22,355 nucleotides of DNA from an uncultured Bacilli bacterium (lineage in GTDB: Bacteria > Bacillota_I > Bacilli_A > RF39 > UBA660). The position numbers and the translations under genes are program-made. Location: the NCBI GenBank assembly GCA_934141615.1, contig CAKPCM010000014.1, forward strand, positions 1-22,355, written 5' to 3'. Within the stretch, counting starts at the first letter, position 1; the number at the start of each line of letters is the position of its first letter. Shown here in pieces: positions 1-7,566 of this stretch. The notes beneath the pieces were generated by a model, which was given only the letters and a program-made list of their open reading frames with translations, ran no database searches and was not told where the DNA came from.

Positions 1-48
1 CAATGTTAGTTTACAATTACATTTTAACAAAGGACTTCCTTTTTTCAT
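1..48 (-). CDS. possible start of a leftward gene, cut by the window edge
   Basis: Reading leftward, an ATG at 48-46 is followed by 16 open codons to the edge (MKKGSPLLKCNCKLTL). A purine-rich GGGGAGAGGG stretch lies just upstream, and a leftward TATAAT sits at 101-96. The fragment is too short to recognise. It could be a real divergent gene or chance. Confidence 0.22.
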   Translation of the reverse strand, partial: MKKGSPLLKCNCKLTL

Positions 49-118
49 ACCCTCTCCCCAAACCATTTTACACAATCGTAATCATCTTTTTTTTGATTAT
101 ATAAATAACTTGTGATAG

Positions 119-124
119 TATAAT
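119..124 (+). promoter_or_regulatory. -10 element for the ORF at 152
   Basis: A perfect TATAAT lies 28 bp before the ATG at 152. No -35 box with good spacing is visible: TTGATT at 93-98 is 20 bp away. The promoter is therefore weak, activator-dependent or decayed. Confidence 0.35.
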
Positions 125-151
125 ACGCATATTTTATTTAGAGGTGAAAAA

Positions 152-685
152 ATGAGAGACAATATGTTAGAAGAAAATAAAAAGGAAATAATAAATCGTA
201 TAAATTTAGATTTAGGATTGGTATTATCTTACGGAACTTCAAGTGACGTAGTTCCATCAGGAGCGTTTGTTGCAACTGATGTTGTTTCGGATTATGAGTC
301 TATTTAAAAAATAAAATTTGAAAGAGTTGATGACAATTCAAATGATTATATTTATATACCAATTGATAATATAACAAAATTATACAATGAACCTAATTTT
401 TTATTATCAGAAATATTTGATAAAGATAAAATAAAATATGTTAATCAAATTTTATCTGACTTTGTAAATGTTTACAATGGAAAATTAAAAGGTTATGGAG
501 ATTTTGCTCAATATTCTTTGGAAGAGATGGGTGCAACATACGTAAGAAACGGTGAGCTTGCATCAAATAATTATAGTGTTGTTCCGTTTAATTATGGATA
601 TACAAAAAAATTGGTAAAAACTATGTATATTGATGCTGAAAAGTCTTCGCAAAAAGAAACCGCATCTCACCAAATTACTATGTAA
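152..685 (+). pseudogene. unrecognised ORF interrupted by one in-frame TAA
   Basis: A GAGGTG ribosome site at 141-146 is well placed for the ATG at 152. The frame reads 51 codons (MRDNMLEENKKEIINRINLD...) to TAA at 305-307. It then stays open in the same frame for 125 more sense codons, to TAA at 683-685. The second part keeps ordinary codon use and protein-like composition (YIYIPIDNITKLYNEP, FAQYSLEEMGATYVRNG). Joined, it would be about 177 residues, soluble, with no signal peptide. I do not recognise the family. The simplest reading is a gene recently inactivated by one nonsense mutation. Readthrough, a sequencing error, or a true 51-residue protein are alternatives. A terminator overlaps the final stop, so the locus keeps the layout of a complete transcription unit. 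Confidence 0.5.
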
Positions 686-712
686 GATAAAACTTAATTG
701 TTTTATCTTTTA
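684..712 (+). terminator. intrinsic terminator after the interrupted ORF
   Basis: A perfect 10-bp stem (684-693 with 700-709, AAGATAAAAC/GTTTTATCTT) has a 6-nt loop and runs into TTTAATTT. It overlaps the TAA of the preceding ORF and ends just before the ychF promoter. Confidence 0.7.
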
Positions 713-713
713 A

Positions 714-742
714 TTTACATATTTATTTCTAAATGTTATAAT
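714..742 (+). promoter_or_regulatory. sigma-A-type promoter of ychF
   Basis: TTTACA at 714-719 and TATAAT at 737-742 are separated by exactly 17 bp. The ychF ATG lies 24 bp downstream. Confidence 0.75.
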
Positions 743-766
743 ACAGAGTACAAGGGATGTGATTTT

Positions 767-1864
767 ATGCCACTTCGAGCAGGTATAGTAGGACTACCTA
801 ACGTAGGGAAATCTACTTTATTTAACGCAATTACAAAGAAAAATATTTTAGCAGCTAACTATCCGTTTGCAACCATAGAACCAAACGTTGGAATGGTAAC
901 CGTACCAGATGAAAGATTAGACTTTTTAAATGAGTTAATAGAACCTAAAAGCTTAGTTCCAACGACGTTTGAATTTACTGATATAGCAGGATTAGTTAAG
1001 GGAGCTTCCCACGGTGAAGGTCTTGGAAATAAGTTTTTATCACACATAAGGGATGTGGATGCAATAGTAGAAGTTGTAAGATGCTTTGACGATTCAAACA
1101 TAACTCACGTAGAAGGTGGTGCAAATCCACTTCGTGATACAGAAATAATTGATGTTGAGTTTATTTTCTGTGATCTAGAAGTTGTTGATACAAGATTAGG
1201 AAAAATAGAAAAAAAGGCAGTATCAACAAAGGATAAGGATGCTTTAAAAGAAGTAGAACTTTTAAAAAGAATAAAAGAAGCGTTAGAAAATAATATTCCG
1301 GCTAGAAAACTTGAATATACTGAGGATGATTTAAAAATATTAAAAGCATTTAATTTACTTACTATGAAGCCTATTATTTACGTTGCAAACATAAAAGAAG
1401 ACGAAATAGGAAAAGAAAATAGTTATGTAAAAGATTTAAAGGATCATGCAAAGAAGGATAATGCCGATGTAATCGTTTTGTGTGCAAAAATAGAAGAAGA
1501 TTTAAGTGGATTTGAAGACGAAGAAAAAAAGGCATTTCTAAATGATTTAGGAATAGAAGAAAGTGGTCTTGATAAACTAATTAAGGCATCTTATCACTTA
1601 TTAGGGCTTCAAACATATTTTACTGCTGGGCCTAAAGAAGTTAGGGCTTGGACCTTTAAAAAAGGTATGAAGGCTCCAGCTTGTGCAGGAATTATCCACA
1701 GTGATTTTGAGAAGGGCTTTATAAGAGCTGAGGTAATATCTTTTGATGATTATAAAAATTATAAAGGCGAAAAGGGCGCAAAAGAAGCAGGTAAATTAAG
1801 GAGTGAAGGAAAAGAATACGTTATGCAAGATGGAGATGTTTGCTTGTTTAGGTTTAATAATTAG
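767..1864 (+). CDS. ychF: ribosome-associated ATPase/GTPase YchF (Obg family)
   Basis: The product is 365 residues, the normal length for YchF/OLA1. These are ribosome-binding P-loop proteins of the TRAFAC Obg group that prefer ATP and are linked to stress responses and translation. The G1 loop GLPNVGKS is at residues 9-16 and the G3 motif reads DIAGLVKGA. A coiled-coil insertion lies mid-protein. The C-terminal TGS domain is intact (TYFTAGPKEVRAWTFKKG...) and ends in the typical GDVCLFRF. The frame is open upstream to 698, but the ATG at 767 begins exactly at the conserved N-terminus and has GGGATG before it, while the upstream ATG would lie inside the promoter. A small unknown gene follows after 9 bp. 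ychF next to rpsF-ssb-rpsR is the order seen in Bacillus. Confidence 0.97.
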   Translation: MPLRAGIVGLPNVGKSTLFNAITKKNILAANYPFATIEPNVGMVTVPDERLDFLNELIEPKSLVPTTFEFTDIAGLVKGASHGEGLGNKFLSHIRDVDAIVEVVRCFDDSNITHVEGGANPLRDTEIIDVEFIFCDLEVVDTRLGKIEKKAVSTKDKDALKEVELLKRIKEALENNIPARKLEYTEDDLKILKAFNLLTMKPIIYVANIKEDEIGKENSYVKDLKDHAKKDNADVIVLCAKIEEDLSGFEDEEKKAFLNDLGIEESGLDKLIKASYHLLGLQTYFTAGPKEVRAWTFKKGMKAPACAGIIHSDFEKGFIRAEVISFDDYKNYKGEKGAKEAGKLRSEGKEYVMQDGDVCLFRFNN

Positions 1865-1873
1865 GAGGTTATA

Positions 1874-2215
1874 ATGAGTTTAAACAAAAAAATATTTGGA
1901 TTTAAAACAAAAAATTTATGTTTAGCAGAAGTCAAATATAAAATTCATCGTTATGATGATTATGGTATTAGATGGTCTGGATTAAGATCTTTTAATCCAA
2001 AAAAATATGTGTTAGTTAGAAAAAAAGATAAAAATAATTATGTTGATATATTTACCAAAACAAGTTATTCAACTTATTATTGTGACTATATAACAGAAGA
2101 TAATGAATTAGTACTATCTATTTCATATCCGGTTATTTCAAATAAAAGACGAATAAAATATAAGGACGCTGAAGAAATATTAAAAACGGCAAATACAGTG
2201 CTTATAAAAAAATAA
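1874..2215 (+). CDS. uncharacterised 113-residue protein downstream of ychF
   Basis: A strong AGGAGGT site overlaps the ychF stop and is 4-5 nt from the ATG, so the gene is very likely cotranscribed with ychF. The product is basic, soluble and rich in Tyr, Lys and Ile, with no signal peptide or membrane segment. Alternating hydrophobic/charged stretches (KKYVLVRKKDKNNYVDIFTK, ELVLSISYPVIS) suggest a small beta-rich fold. The C-terminus looks helical (YKDAEEILKTANTVLIKK). I recognise no family. The real-gene call rests on the ribosome site, the tight spacing and the terminator that follows at once. Confidence 0.75.
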   Translation: MSLNKKIFGFKTKNLCLAEVKYKIHRYDDYGIRWSGLRSFNPKKYVLVRKKDKNNYVDIFTKTSYSTYYCDYITEDNELVLSISYPVISNKRRIKYKDAEEILKTANTVLIKK

Positions 2216-2231
2216 TATGAATATAATGTAT

Positions 2232-2262
2232 AAAAGAAGGTTTACAATAATCTTCTTTTTTG
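2232..2262 (+). terminator. terminator of the ychF unit, overlapping the next promoter
   Basis: AAAAGAAG (2232-2239) pairs with CTTCTTTT (2252-2259), giving an 8-bp stem with a 12-nt loop followed by a T run. The loop contains the TTTACA -35 box of the rpsF promoter, so the two signals occupy the same DNA. Confidence 0.65.
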
Positions 2263-2269
2263 TTATAAT
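2241..2269 (+). promoter_or_regulatory. promoter of the rpsF-ssb-rpsR operon
   Basis: TTTACA at 2241-2246 and TATAAT at 2264-2269 have 17-bp spacing. The -35 box lies in the loop and the spacer covers the 3' arm of the preceding terminator hairpin. Confidence 0.8.
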
Positions 2270-2291
2270 ACAAGGCGAGTAATGAAATTGC

Positions 2292-2330
2292 TCTCTTGTC
2301 TTTCACAAAAGGATGAAAGACCGATAAGAC
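2292..2330 (+). promoter_or_regulatory. S6:S18-type ribosomal protein leader in the rpsF mRNA
   Basis: The untranslated leader contains an 8-bp hairpin (GTCTTTCA 2298-2305 with TGAAAGAC 2314-2321). Below it a short stem (TCTT 2294-2297 with AAGA 2326-2329) is separated by a 3'-side bulge, CGAT. The resulting CCG at 2321-2323 at the edge of the bulge matches the known S6:S18-binding mRNA motif, a CCG bulge flanked by a stem and a hairpin, through which the S6-S18 complex represses its own operon. A purine-rich ribosome site follows at 2334-2343. This was judged by eye, not by a covariance model. Confidence 0.6.
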
Positions 2331-2350
2331 CAGAAGAGGAGGAAAATAAA

Positions 2351-2635
2351 ATGAAATACGAAATCATGTTCATTGTTAAACCAAACCTTGAAGAAGCAGC
2401 TACTAAAGAAGTTGCTAAAAAGTTTGAAAAAGTTTTAACAGATAACGGAGCTAAAGTAACATCTTCAAAAGACTTAGGTCAAAAAGAATTAGCTTATGAA
2501 ATAAACGGTCATAAAACTGGTTATTATTTCTTAATCAATTTAGAAGCTGAAGATGCAAAAGCTATTAACGAATTTGATCGTTTAGCTTTAATAAGTGAAG
2601 ATATAATACGTCATTTAATCGTAAAAGAAGACTAA
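2351..2635 (+). CDS. rpsF: 30S ribosomal protein S6
   Basis: The product has 94 residues, as expected for bacterial S6. The beta-alpha-beta fold is visible in MKYEIMFIVKPNLEE, the central GQKELAYEINGHKTGYYFLI strand pair, and a C-terminal helix and strand ending IRHLIVKED. The frame stays open upstream to 2282, but that stretch is the regulatory leader. The ATG at 2351 carries the AGAGGAGGA site and the family N-terminus. S6 binds 16S rRNA together with S18 in the platform of the small subunit. It is the first gene of rpsF-ssb-rpsR. Confidence 0.97.
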   Translation: MKYEIMFIVKPNLEEAATKEVAKKFEKVLTDNGAKVTSSKDLGQKELAYEINGHKTGYYFLINLEAEDAKAINEFDRLALISEDIIRHLIVKED

Positions 2636-2657
2636 GATTGAAAGTTGAGGAAATATA

Positions 2658-3140
2658 ATGAATAAAGCATTTTTAATCGGAAGATTAACTAGGGATCCAG
2701 AATTAAGATATTCATCAAGTAATGCTGCAATAGCAAATTTTTCTATCGCAATAGATAGACAATATACTAATGGACAAGGACAAAGAGAAACTGATTTTAT
2801 TAATATAGTAGCTTTTCAAAAGCAAGCTGAAAATATTAAAAAATACGTTGGTAAGGGTTCTTTAGTTGCAGTAGACGGAAGAATACAAACAAGAAATTAT
2901 GAAGATAAAGATGGAAAACGTGTTTATGTTACTGAAGTAGTAGCAGACCGTGTTCAATTCCTTGATTCAAGAAATTCTGGTAATACCATTTCAAATAGCA
3001 CCAGTGAAGATAATGTTTCACCTGCTGATTTCCAAACTGATAGGCCTGCACAAGAAACAAAGGAAACTAATGTTTCTGATGATGTTTTTGCAGATTTTGG
3101 TAGTAGTATTGAAATATCAGATGACGATATAGCATTCTAA
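2658..3140 (+). CDS. ssb: single-stranded DNA-binding protein
   Basis: The product has 160 residues. An OB-fold covers about residues 1-108 (MNKAFLIGRLTRDPELRYSS, then TDFINIVAFQKQAENIKKYV and GSLVAVDGRIQTRNYEDKDG). A flexible, Ser/Thr/Gln-rich linker of about 40 residues follows, and the acidic tip ends DDDIAF. That is the usual DDDIPF-type partner-binding tail with Ala in place of Pro. The protein coats single-stranded DNA and recruits replication and repair proteins through this tip. It lies between rpsF and rpsR, the standard Bacillota arrangement, and is probably controlled by the same leader. The ribosome site GAGGAAAT precedes the ATG. Confidence 0.96.
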   Translation: MNKAFLIGRLTRDPELRYSSSNAAIANFSIAIDRQYTNGQGQRETDFINIVAFQKQAENIKKYVGKGSLVAVDGRIQTRNYEDKDGKRVYVTEVVADRVQFLDSRNSGNTISNSTSEDNVSPADFQTDRPAQETKETNVSDDVFADFGSSIEISDDDIAF

Positions 3141-3167
3141 TAAAATATTAATAAGGAGGAATTAACA

Positions 3168-3383
3168 ATGGCAGAATTTTATAGAAAGAAAAAGAAAATA
3201 TGTCAAATGTGCGCTGGTAAAAGCGTAGATTATAAAGATCCTGAAATTTTAAGAAAATATATAAATGAAAAAGGTAAGATTTTACCTAGAAGAGTAACAG
3301 GAGCTTGCTCTAAGCACCAAAGACATATTGCACAACAAGTAAAAAGAGCTAGAATGATAGCATTACTTCCATTTACAAAGTAA
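3168..3383 (+). CDS. rpsR: 30S ribosomal protein S18, cysteine-containing form
   Basis: The 71-residue basic protein matches S18 ([41 protein letters not shown]). CQMC at residues 12-15 together with the later Cys and His of ACSKH makes a CxxC...CxxH set, the possibly zinc-binding form of S18. AAGGAGG precedes the start. It forms the S6:S18 heterodimer that should act on the leader upstream of rpsF. A strong terminator closes the operon. Confidence 0.97.
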   Translation: MAEFYRKKKKICQMCAGKSVDYKDPEILRKYINEKGKILPRRVTGACSKHQRHIAQQVKRARMIALLPFTK

Positions 3384-3388
3384 TTAAT

Positions 3389-3422
3389 AGAAAGTATACT
3401 TTATGTATGCTTTCTTTTCTTT
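3389..3422 (+). terminator. terminator of rpsF-ssb-rpsR
   Basis: An 11-bp stem with one wobble (3389-3399 with 3405-3415) and a 5-nt loop is followed by the T-rich tail TTTCTTTT. It starts five bases after the rpsR stop codon. Confidence 0.8.
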
Positions 3423-3448
3423 TAAATAATTAATAAGTATGTTATAAT
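3420..3448 (+). promoter_or_regulatory. promoter of the rplI operon
   Basis: A perfect TATAAT lies at 3443-3448. The -35 region at the expected distance reads only TTTTAA/TTTAAA, so it is weak by sequence. Confidence 0.5.
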
Positions 3449-3461
3449 AATTACGCAAGAT

Positions 3462-3485
3462 TAATTAGAAAGGCAGGACTAATTA
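3462..3485 (+). promoter_or_regulatory. hairpin holding the rplI ribosome binding site
   Basis: TAATTAG (3462-3468) and CTAATTA (3479-3485) can form a 7-bp stem. Its 10-nt loop is the AAAGGCAGGA ribosome site, and its last paired base is the A of the rplI ATG. It may tune initiation, but the stem is AT-rich. Confidence 0.35.
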
Positions 3486-3925
3486 TGAAAGTTATATTTA
3501 TAAAAGATGTTAAAGGCCAAGGAAAGGCTGGAGATGTAAAAGAAGTAAAAGATGGATATGGAGAAAATTTTCTTATAAGAAACGGGTATGCAGTTGCATA
3601 TACCAAAAGAAGTAGGGAAATATTAGACATAAATAATAAAAATAAAGCTTTAGAAGAGCAAGCTGAAATAAAAAGATGTGAAAAAATAAAGAAAGAATTA
3701 AAAGATAGGGTTTTAACGTTTAAGGTTAAAACTGGTAAAGAAGACCAAGTATTTGGTACTATTTCAACAAAACAAATATCTAGCGAGTTAGAAAAAATAG
3801 GATATAAAATAGATAAGAAAAAGATAGTACTTGATGAACCAATTAGTTCTTTGGGATATCATGAAGTAAAGATAAATTTACATAAGAATGTTGTTGGAAT
3901 CGTAATGGTAGAACTTGTAAAGTAA
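3485..3925 (+). CDS. rplI: 50S ribosomal protein L9
   Basis: At 146 residues it is close to the usual 148-150. The N-terminal RNA-binding domain shows the family signature (MKVIFIKDVKGQGKAGDVKE, then DGYGENFLIRNGYAV). A long connecting helix and the C-terminal domain follow (GTISTKQISSELEK, LGYHEVKINLHKNVVGIVMVELVK). L9 binds 23S rRNA near the L1 stalk and helps hold reading frame. The gene leads an operon running through dnaB to rlmH, and the gap to dnaB is 13 bp. Confidence 0.97.
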   Translation: MKVIFIKDVKGQGKAGDVKEVKDGYGENFLIRNGYAVAYTKRSREILDINNKNKALEEQAEIKRCEKIKKELKDRVLTFKVKTGKEDQVFGTISTKQISSELEKIGYKIDKKKIVLDEPISSLGYHEVKINLHKNVVGIVMVELVK

Positions 3926-3938
3926 AGGAAGTGATAGA

Positions 3939-5282
3939 ATGGCAGAGAGAAATATACCACAATCTAAAGAAGCAGAAAAAGCTGTGTTAGGCTCTGCTTT
4001 TTTATCTAAAACGGCGCTTCAAAAAATATGTGATGAGCTATCACCAGAACATTTTTATAGTGAAGCAAATGCAAAAATCTTTGAGACGTTACAAGAATTA
4101 AATGATGAAGATAAACCTATTGATATAACGATAGTTACTAATAAATTAAGTGAAAAGAAAATATTAAGTCAGGTTGGTAATGTTGAATATTTATCAGAGA
4201 TAATAGATTCTGTACCTAGCGCATCAAACGTTGAGTATTACATAAACATTGTAAAAGAAAAAATGATAGGAAGAAAAATCATAGAAACTGCAACTGATAT
4301 TGCAAATGATGCCTATGTATCAGAAGATTCTATATATGATGTTTTAGAAAACGCTGAAATGAAGATGCTTAGAATAGGTAACATGCGTAAGACATCAGAA
4401 TTTCAAAGAATTCAAGATGTTGCTTATAGAGCCCAAGAAAACCTAGAAAAATTAGCAGAACAAGGTTCAGAGATAACTGGTCTTGCAACTGGTTTTTCTG
4501 AGTTTGATAAATTAACTGCGGGACTTCAGCCGAGTCAGTTTATTATAATTGCCGCTCGTCCAGCAATGGGTAAAACAGCTTTTGCACTTAACTTAGCAAC
4601 TTATGCTGCAACACACAGTGATAAATCAGTTGCGGTATTTAACCTAGAAATGAGCGCGGAACAACTTGCAAACAGAATATTACAATCATTAGGACAAATA
4701 GATGGTAATAAGATGCGTACAGGACGTTTAGAGCATAACGATTGGAAAAGATTAAATGAAGCAATTAGCCAACTATCAGATACAAATTTATTTTTAGATG
4801 ATACACCTGGTATAACAATAGGTGAAATAAGAAGTAAATGTAGAAGACTTGCTAATTCTGATAAGGGATTAGGATTAGTTGTAATAGATTACTTACAGTT
4901 AATAACTGGTCCGGCTAAATCAGCTGGAAACAGACAACAAGAAGTATCTGATATATCACGTAACTTAAAAACAATGGCTCTAGAGCTTGGAATTCCGGTA
5001 ATAGCATTAGCGCAGCTTTCTCGTGCGGTTGAACAAAGAGAAGATAAAAGACCAATAATGAGTGATTTGCGTGAATCAGGTTCAATAGAACAAGATGCCG
5101 ATATAGTATCATTCTTATATAGAGATGATTACTATAATAAAGAAGCAAGACGTGACGATAATGCAAGTATTAGTGAATTTATAATTGGTAAGAACAGAAG
5201 TGGTCCAACTACAACTGTTGAGTTATTATTTAAAAAGGATACTTCAACATTTGTTAATTTCCAAAGAGAAAGTGGTGAATAA
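3939..5282 (+). CDS. dnaB: replicative DNA helicase DnaB (DnaC of Bacillus naming)
   Basis: At 447 residues it has the usual length. The N-terminal domain begins IPQSKEAEKAVLGSAFLS. The RecA-like helicase domain has Walker A ARPAMGKTA near residue 206, NLEMSAEQLANR, Walker B VVIDYLQL near 314, and the arginine-containing end SDLRESGSIEQDADIVSFLYR. No intein or insertion is visible. The hexamer unwinds DNA at the replication fork and interacts with DnaG primase. AAGGAAGTGAT serves as ribosome site. The pair rplI-dnaB is conserved across Bacillota. The next gene starts 2 bp after the stop. Confidence 0.97.
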   Translation: MAERNIPQSKEAEKAVLGSAFLSKTALQKICDELSPEHFYSEANAKIFETLQELNDEDKPIDITIVTNKLSEKKILSQVGNVEYLSEIIDSVPSASNVEYYINIVKEKMIGRKIIETATDIANDAYVSEDSIYDVLENAEMKMLRIGNMRKTSEFQRIQDVAYRAQENLEKLAEQGSEITGLATGFSEFDKLTAGLQPSQFIIIAARPAMGKTAFALNLATYAATHSDKSVAVFNLEMSAEQLANRILQSLGQIDGNKMRTGRLEHNDWKRLNEAISQLSDTNLFLDDTPGITIGEIRSKCRRLANSDKGLGLVVIDYLQLITGPAKSAGNRQQEVSDISRNLKTMALELGIPVIALAQLSRAVEQREDKRPIMSDLRESGSIEQDADIVSFLYRDDYYNKEARRDDNASISEFIIGKNRSGPTTTVELLFKKDTSTFVNFQRESGE

Positions 5283-5284
5283 AT

Positions 5285-6799
5285 ATGATGAAAGTAATAA
5301 AAACGGGGTTAGTTTATTTAGCGGCAGTATTAGTTTCCGTACTAATTGTTATGTTTGTTAATTTAGCACATAGATATCAGTTAGAACCAAAAGAAGTATA
5401 TAAAGTATACTTAGATGGTAAGGTAGTTGGTAACGTTAAAGATAAAAAAGAATTAGAAGATTACATAAATGATGAACAAAAAGAACTAAAAGAAAAGTAT
5501 GACGTTGATAAAGTATACATACCAGAAGGTGTTGATATACAAAAATGTACAACGTATCAAAAGGATTTATTAACGGCAAAACAAGTTAATAACATAATAA
5601 AAAAAGAAAAACCATTTACCGTTGAAGGTTATAAAATAACAATTAAGGGTAATTCTGGTACGGTTGTTAAAAACGAAGAAGAACAAACATCTAAGGGTGA
5701 CATAACTTTATACGTTTTAGATAAAAAGATTTTTGATAAGGCAATTAAATCGGTAGTAAAAGCCTTTGTAAGCAAAGAAGATTTAAAGAATTATGAAAAT
5801 GATACACAACCTGAAATAAAGGAAACTGGTAGTTTAATAGAAGACATATATATAGATCAAAACATAACTATTAAACACGGATATATTTCAACTGATGAAA
5901 ATATCTTTACGGATGAAAAAACGCTTACTAAGTATTTAATGTTTGGTGAGGTAAAAGAAGATCAATATTACACGGTACAAGAAGGAGATACAATTGATTC
6001 AATTGCGTATAAAAATAAACTGGCAACCGAAGAATTTTTAATTGTTAATCCAGAATTTACGAGTGCTAACAACATATTGTCAGTAGGACAACAAGTAAAG
6101 GTAGGATTAATTAATCCAATTGTTGACGTAGTAGTTGAAACACATAACGTAATGGATCAAGAAAGTAAGTTTAAGACTGTACAGGAAGATGATTCATCGC
6201 TAGATTATGGAACTGAAAAAGTAGTAACCGAAGGACAAAATGGTGTTGATAGATTAACCACTAAGATAAAGACCGTAAATGGTGAAACTAATAACGTTGT
6301 AATAGTAAGTTCTGAAACAATTACACCATCGGTTGATAAGGTTGTTAAAGTAGGAACTAAGACATCTCCATCTTATGCAGGTGGTGGAACAGCACCAATT
6401 ATGTCAGGTTCTTGGGCTTGGCCAACAATATCACAGTATTATATTTCAAGTTACTTTGGATATCGTTGGGGTAAAATTCACGAAGCTCTAGATATAGCAG
6501 GTAGTGGTGAAGGTTCACCAATTTATGCAGCAGGATCTGGTACGGTTGTTGCATCATTAAACAAAGGAAGTTTAGGTAACTACGTTACTATTAATCACGG
6601 AAATGGATATTATACATTGTATGGACATATGCATTCTAGGTTGGTAGTAGAAGGTCAAACTGTTCAAAAAGGACAACAAATAGGTACGATGGGACATACT
6701 GGTTTTGCAACTGGTACTCACTTACACTTTGGTTTATATAGAAATGGATTACCATATAGAGATGGTATTCCAACGGATCCACTAATATTATATAAATAA
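5285..6799 (+). CDS. membrane-anchored M23 peptidase with LysM and G5 domains
   Basis: The product has 504 residues. One N-terminal membrane segment (about 7-25) suggests a cell-surface enzyme held by a signal anchor. A LysM domain (YTVQEGDTIDSIAYKNK, about 228-275) and a G5 domain (about 285-358) precede an M23 lysostaphin-type domain (about 385-504). All zinc/catalytic positions are present: H399xxxD403, the GHMH motif at 447-450, and HLH at 479-481. It should cleave peptide bridges of peptidoglycan during growth or division. A second ATG lies one codon downstream at 5288, so the exact start is ambiguous. The ribosome site overlaps the end of dnaB and the stop overlaps the next ATG (TAATG). 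In Bacillota, surface M23/G5 proteins often neighbour walJ, consistent with wall maintenance. Confidence 0.93.
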   Translation: MMKVIKTGLVYLAAVLVSVLIVMFVNLAHRYQLEPKEVYKVYLDGKVVGNVKDKKELEDYINDEQKELKEKYDVDKVYIPEGVDIQKCTTYQKDLLTAKQVNNIIKKEKPFTVEGYKITIKGNSGTVVKNEEEQTSKGDITLYVLDKKIFDKAIKSVVKAFVSKEDLKNYENDTQPEIKETGSLIEDIYIDQNITIKHGYISTDENIFTDEKTLTKYLMFGEVKEDQYYTVQEGDTIDSIAYKNKLATEEFLIVNPEFTSANNILSVGQQVKVGLINPIVDVVVETHNVMDQESKFKTVQEDDSSLDYGTEKVVTEGQNGVDRLTTKIKTVNGETNNVVIVSSETITPSVDKVVKVGTKTSPSYAGGGTAPIMSGSWAWPTISQYYISSYFGYRWGKIHEALDIAGSGEGSPIYAAGSGTVVASLNKGSLGNYVTINHGNGYYTLYGHMHSRLVVEGQTVQKGQQIGTMGHTGFATGTHLHFGLYRNGLPYRDGIPTDPLILYK

Positions 6800-7566
6800 T
6801 GAAAACAGCAGTTTTATCAAGTGGAAGCCGCGGTAATAGTGTATTAATACAAACTGATAACACCAAGATCTTAATTGACCTTGGTGTTACCAAATCATAT
6901 ACGGAAGAAAAATTAAATGAATTAGGTGTGGATCCCAATGAAATAAAAGCAATATTAATAACACATACCCACGTGGACCACGTACAAGGACTAAAGGTAT
7001 TCTTAAAAAAATATCATCCAAAGTTATACGTAAATAAAATAATACTTGCTCTTTTAAGAGAGTACATTGATGACTTTGATTATGTTTTATATGATACTCC
7101 TTCATTTGATATTGATGATATAACGGTAGATGTCATAAAAACGTCTCACGATGTTAAGGGTTCAGTTGGATTCATAATTAAAAATAAGGATAAATCCCTT
7201 GTTTATATAACTGATACCGGATATATAAATAACAGATATTTTGAAAAGTTAAGTAATCATAATTTATATATAATGGAAAGTAATCATGACATAGAAATGC
7301 TTATGAATGGTAGGTATCCATTTCACCTAAAAAAAAGAATATTAAGTGATAAGGGACACCTTTCTAATAGTGATTGTGCATATTATTTATCTGAATTTAT
7401 TGGAGATAAAACAAATACGATTATTTTGGCCCACTTAAGTGATGATAATAATACGTATGAACTTGCCCTTGATACGGTAAATAAAGTTTTAAAAAGTAAG
7501 CATAAGGAAGTTAAAAACATACTTGTTGCAAAGCAAAAACAAAGAACGGAATGGATAGAAGTATGA
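6799..7566 (+). CDS. walJ: WalJ/YycJ-type metallo-beta-lactamase-fold hydrolase
   Basis: The 255-residue protein opens with the WalJ signature VLSSGSRGNSVLI. It contains the metal motif HTHVDH at residues 56-61 and later metal-ligand regions (VYITDTGYI, the ESNHD segment, and HLS near 190). The family hydrolyses nucleic acid or phosphoester substrates; in Bacillus YycJ/WalJ has been tied to cell-wall control and DNA repair. The ATG overlaps the stop of the peptidase gene by one base, and its own end overlaps rlmH (ATGA), so translation along this stretch is likely coupled. No WalK/WalR two-component genes are in the window. Confidence 0.9.
   Translation: MKTAVLSSGSRGNSVLIQTDNTKILIDLGVTKSYTEEKLNELGVDPNEIKAILITHTHVDHVQGLKVFLKKYHPKLYVNKIILALLREYIDDFDYVLYDTPSFDIDDITVDVIKTSHDVKGSVGFIIKNKDKSLVYITDTGYINNRYFEKLSNHNLYIMESNHDIEMLMNGRYPFHLKKRILSDKGHLSNSDCAYYLSEFIGDKTNTIILAHLSDDNNTYELALDTVNKVLKSKHKEVKNILVAKQKQRTEWIEV

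Noticed and set aside
152..685. Recoding of TAA as an amino acid
   Set aside because: TAA ends most genes here, including rpsF, ssb, rpsR, dnaB and ung, so it is a normal stop.
698..766. Upstream extension of ychF
   Set aside because: It starts inside the ychF promoter, has no ribosome site, and the family N-terminus begins at 767.
2282..2350. N-terminal extension of S6
   Set aside because: These bases form the structured leader; the strong ribosome site and family start are at 2334-2351.
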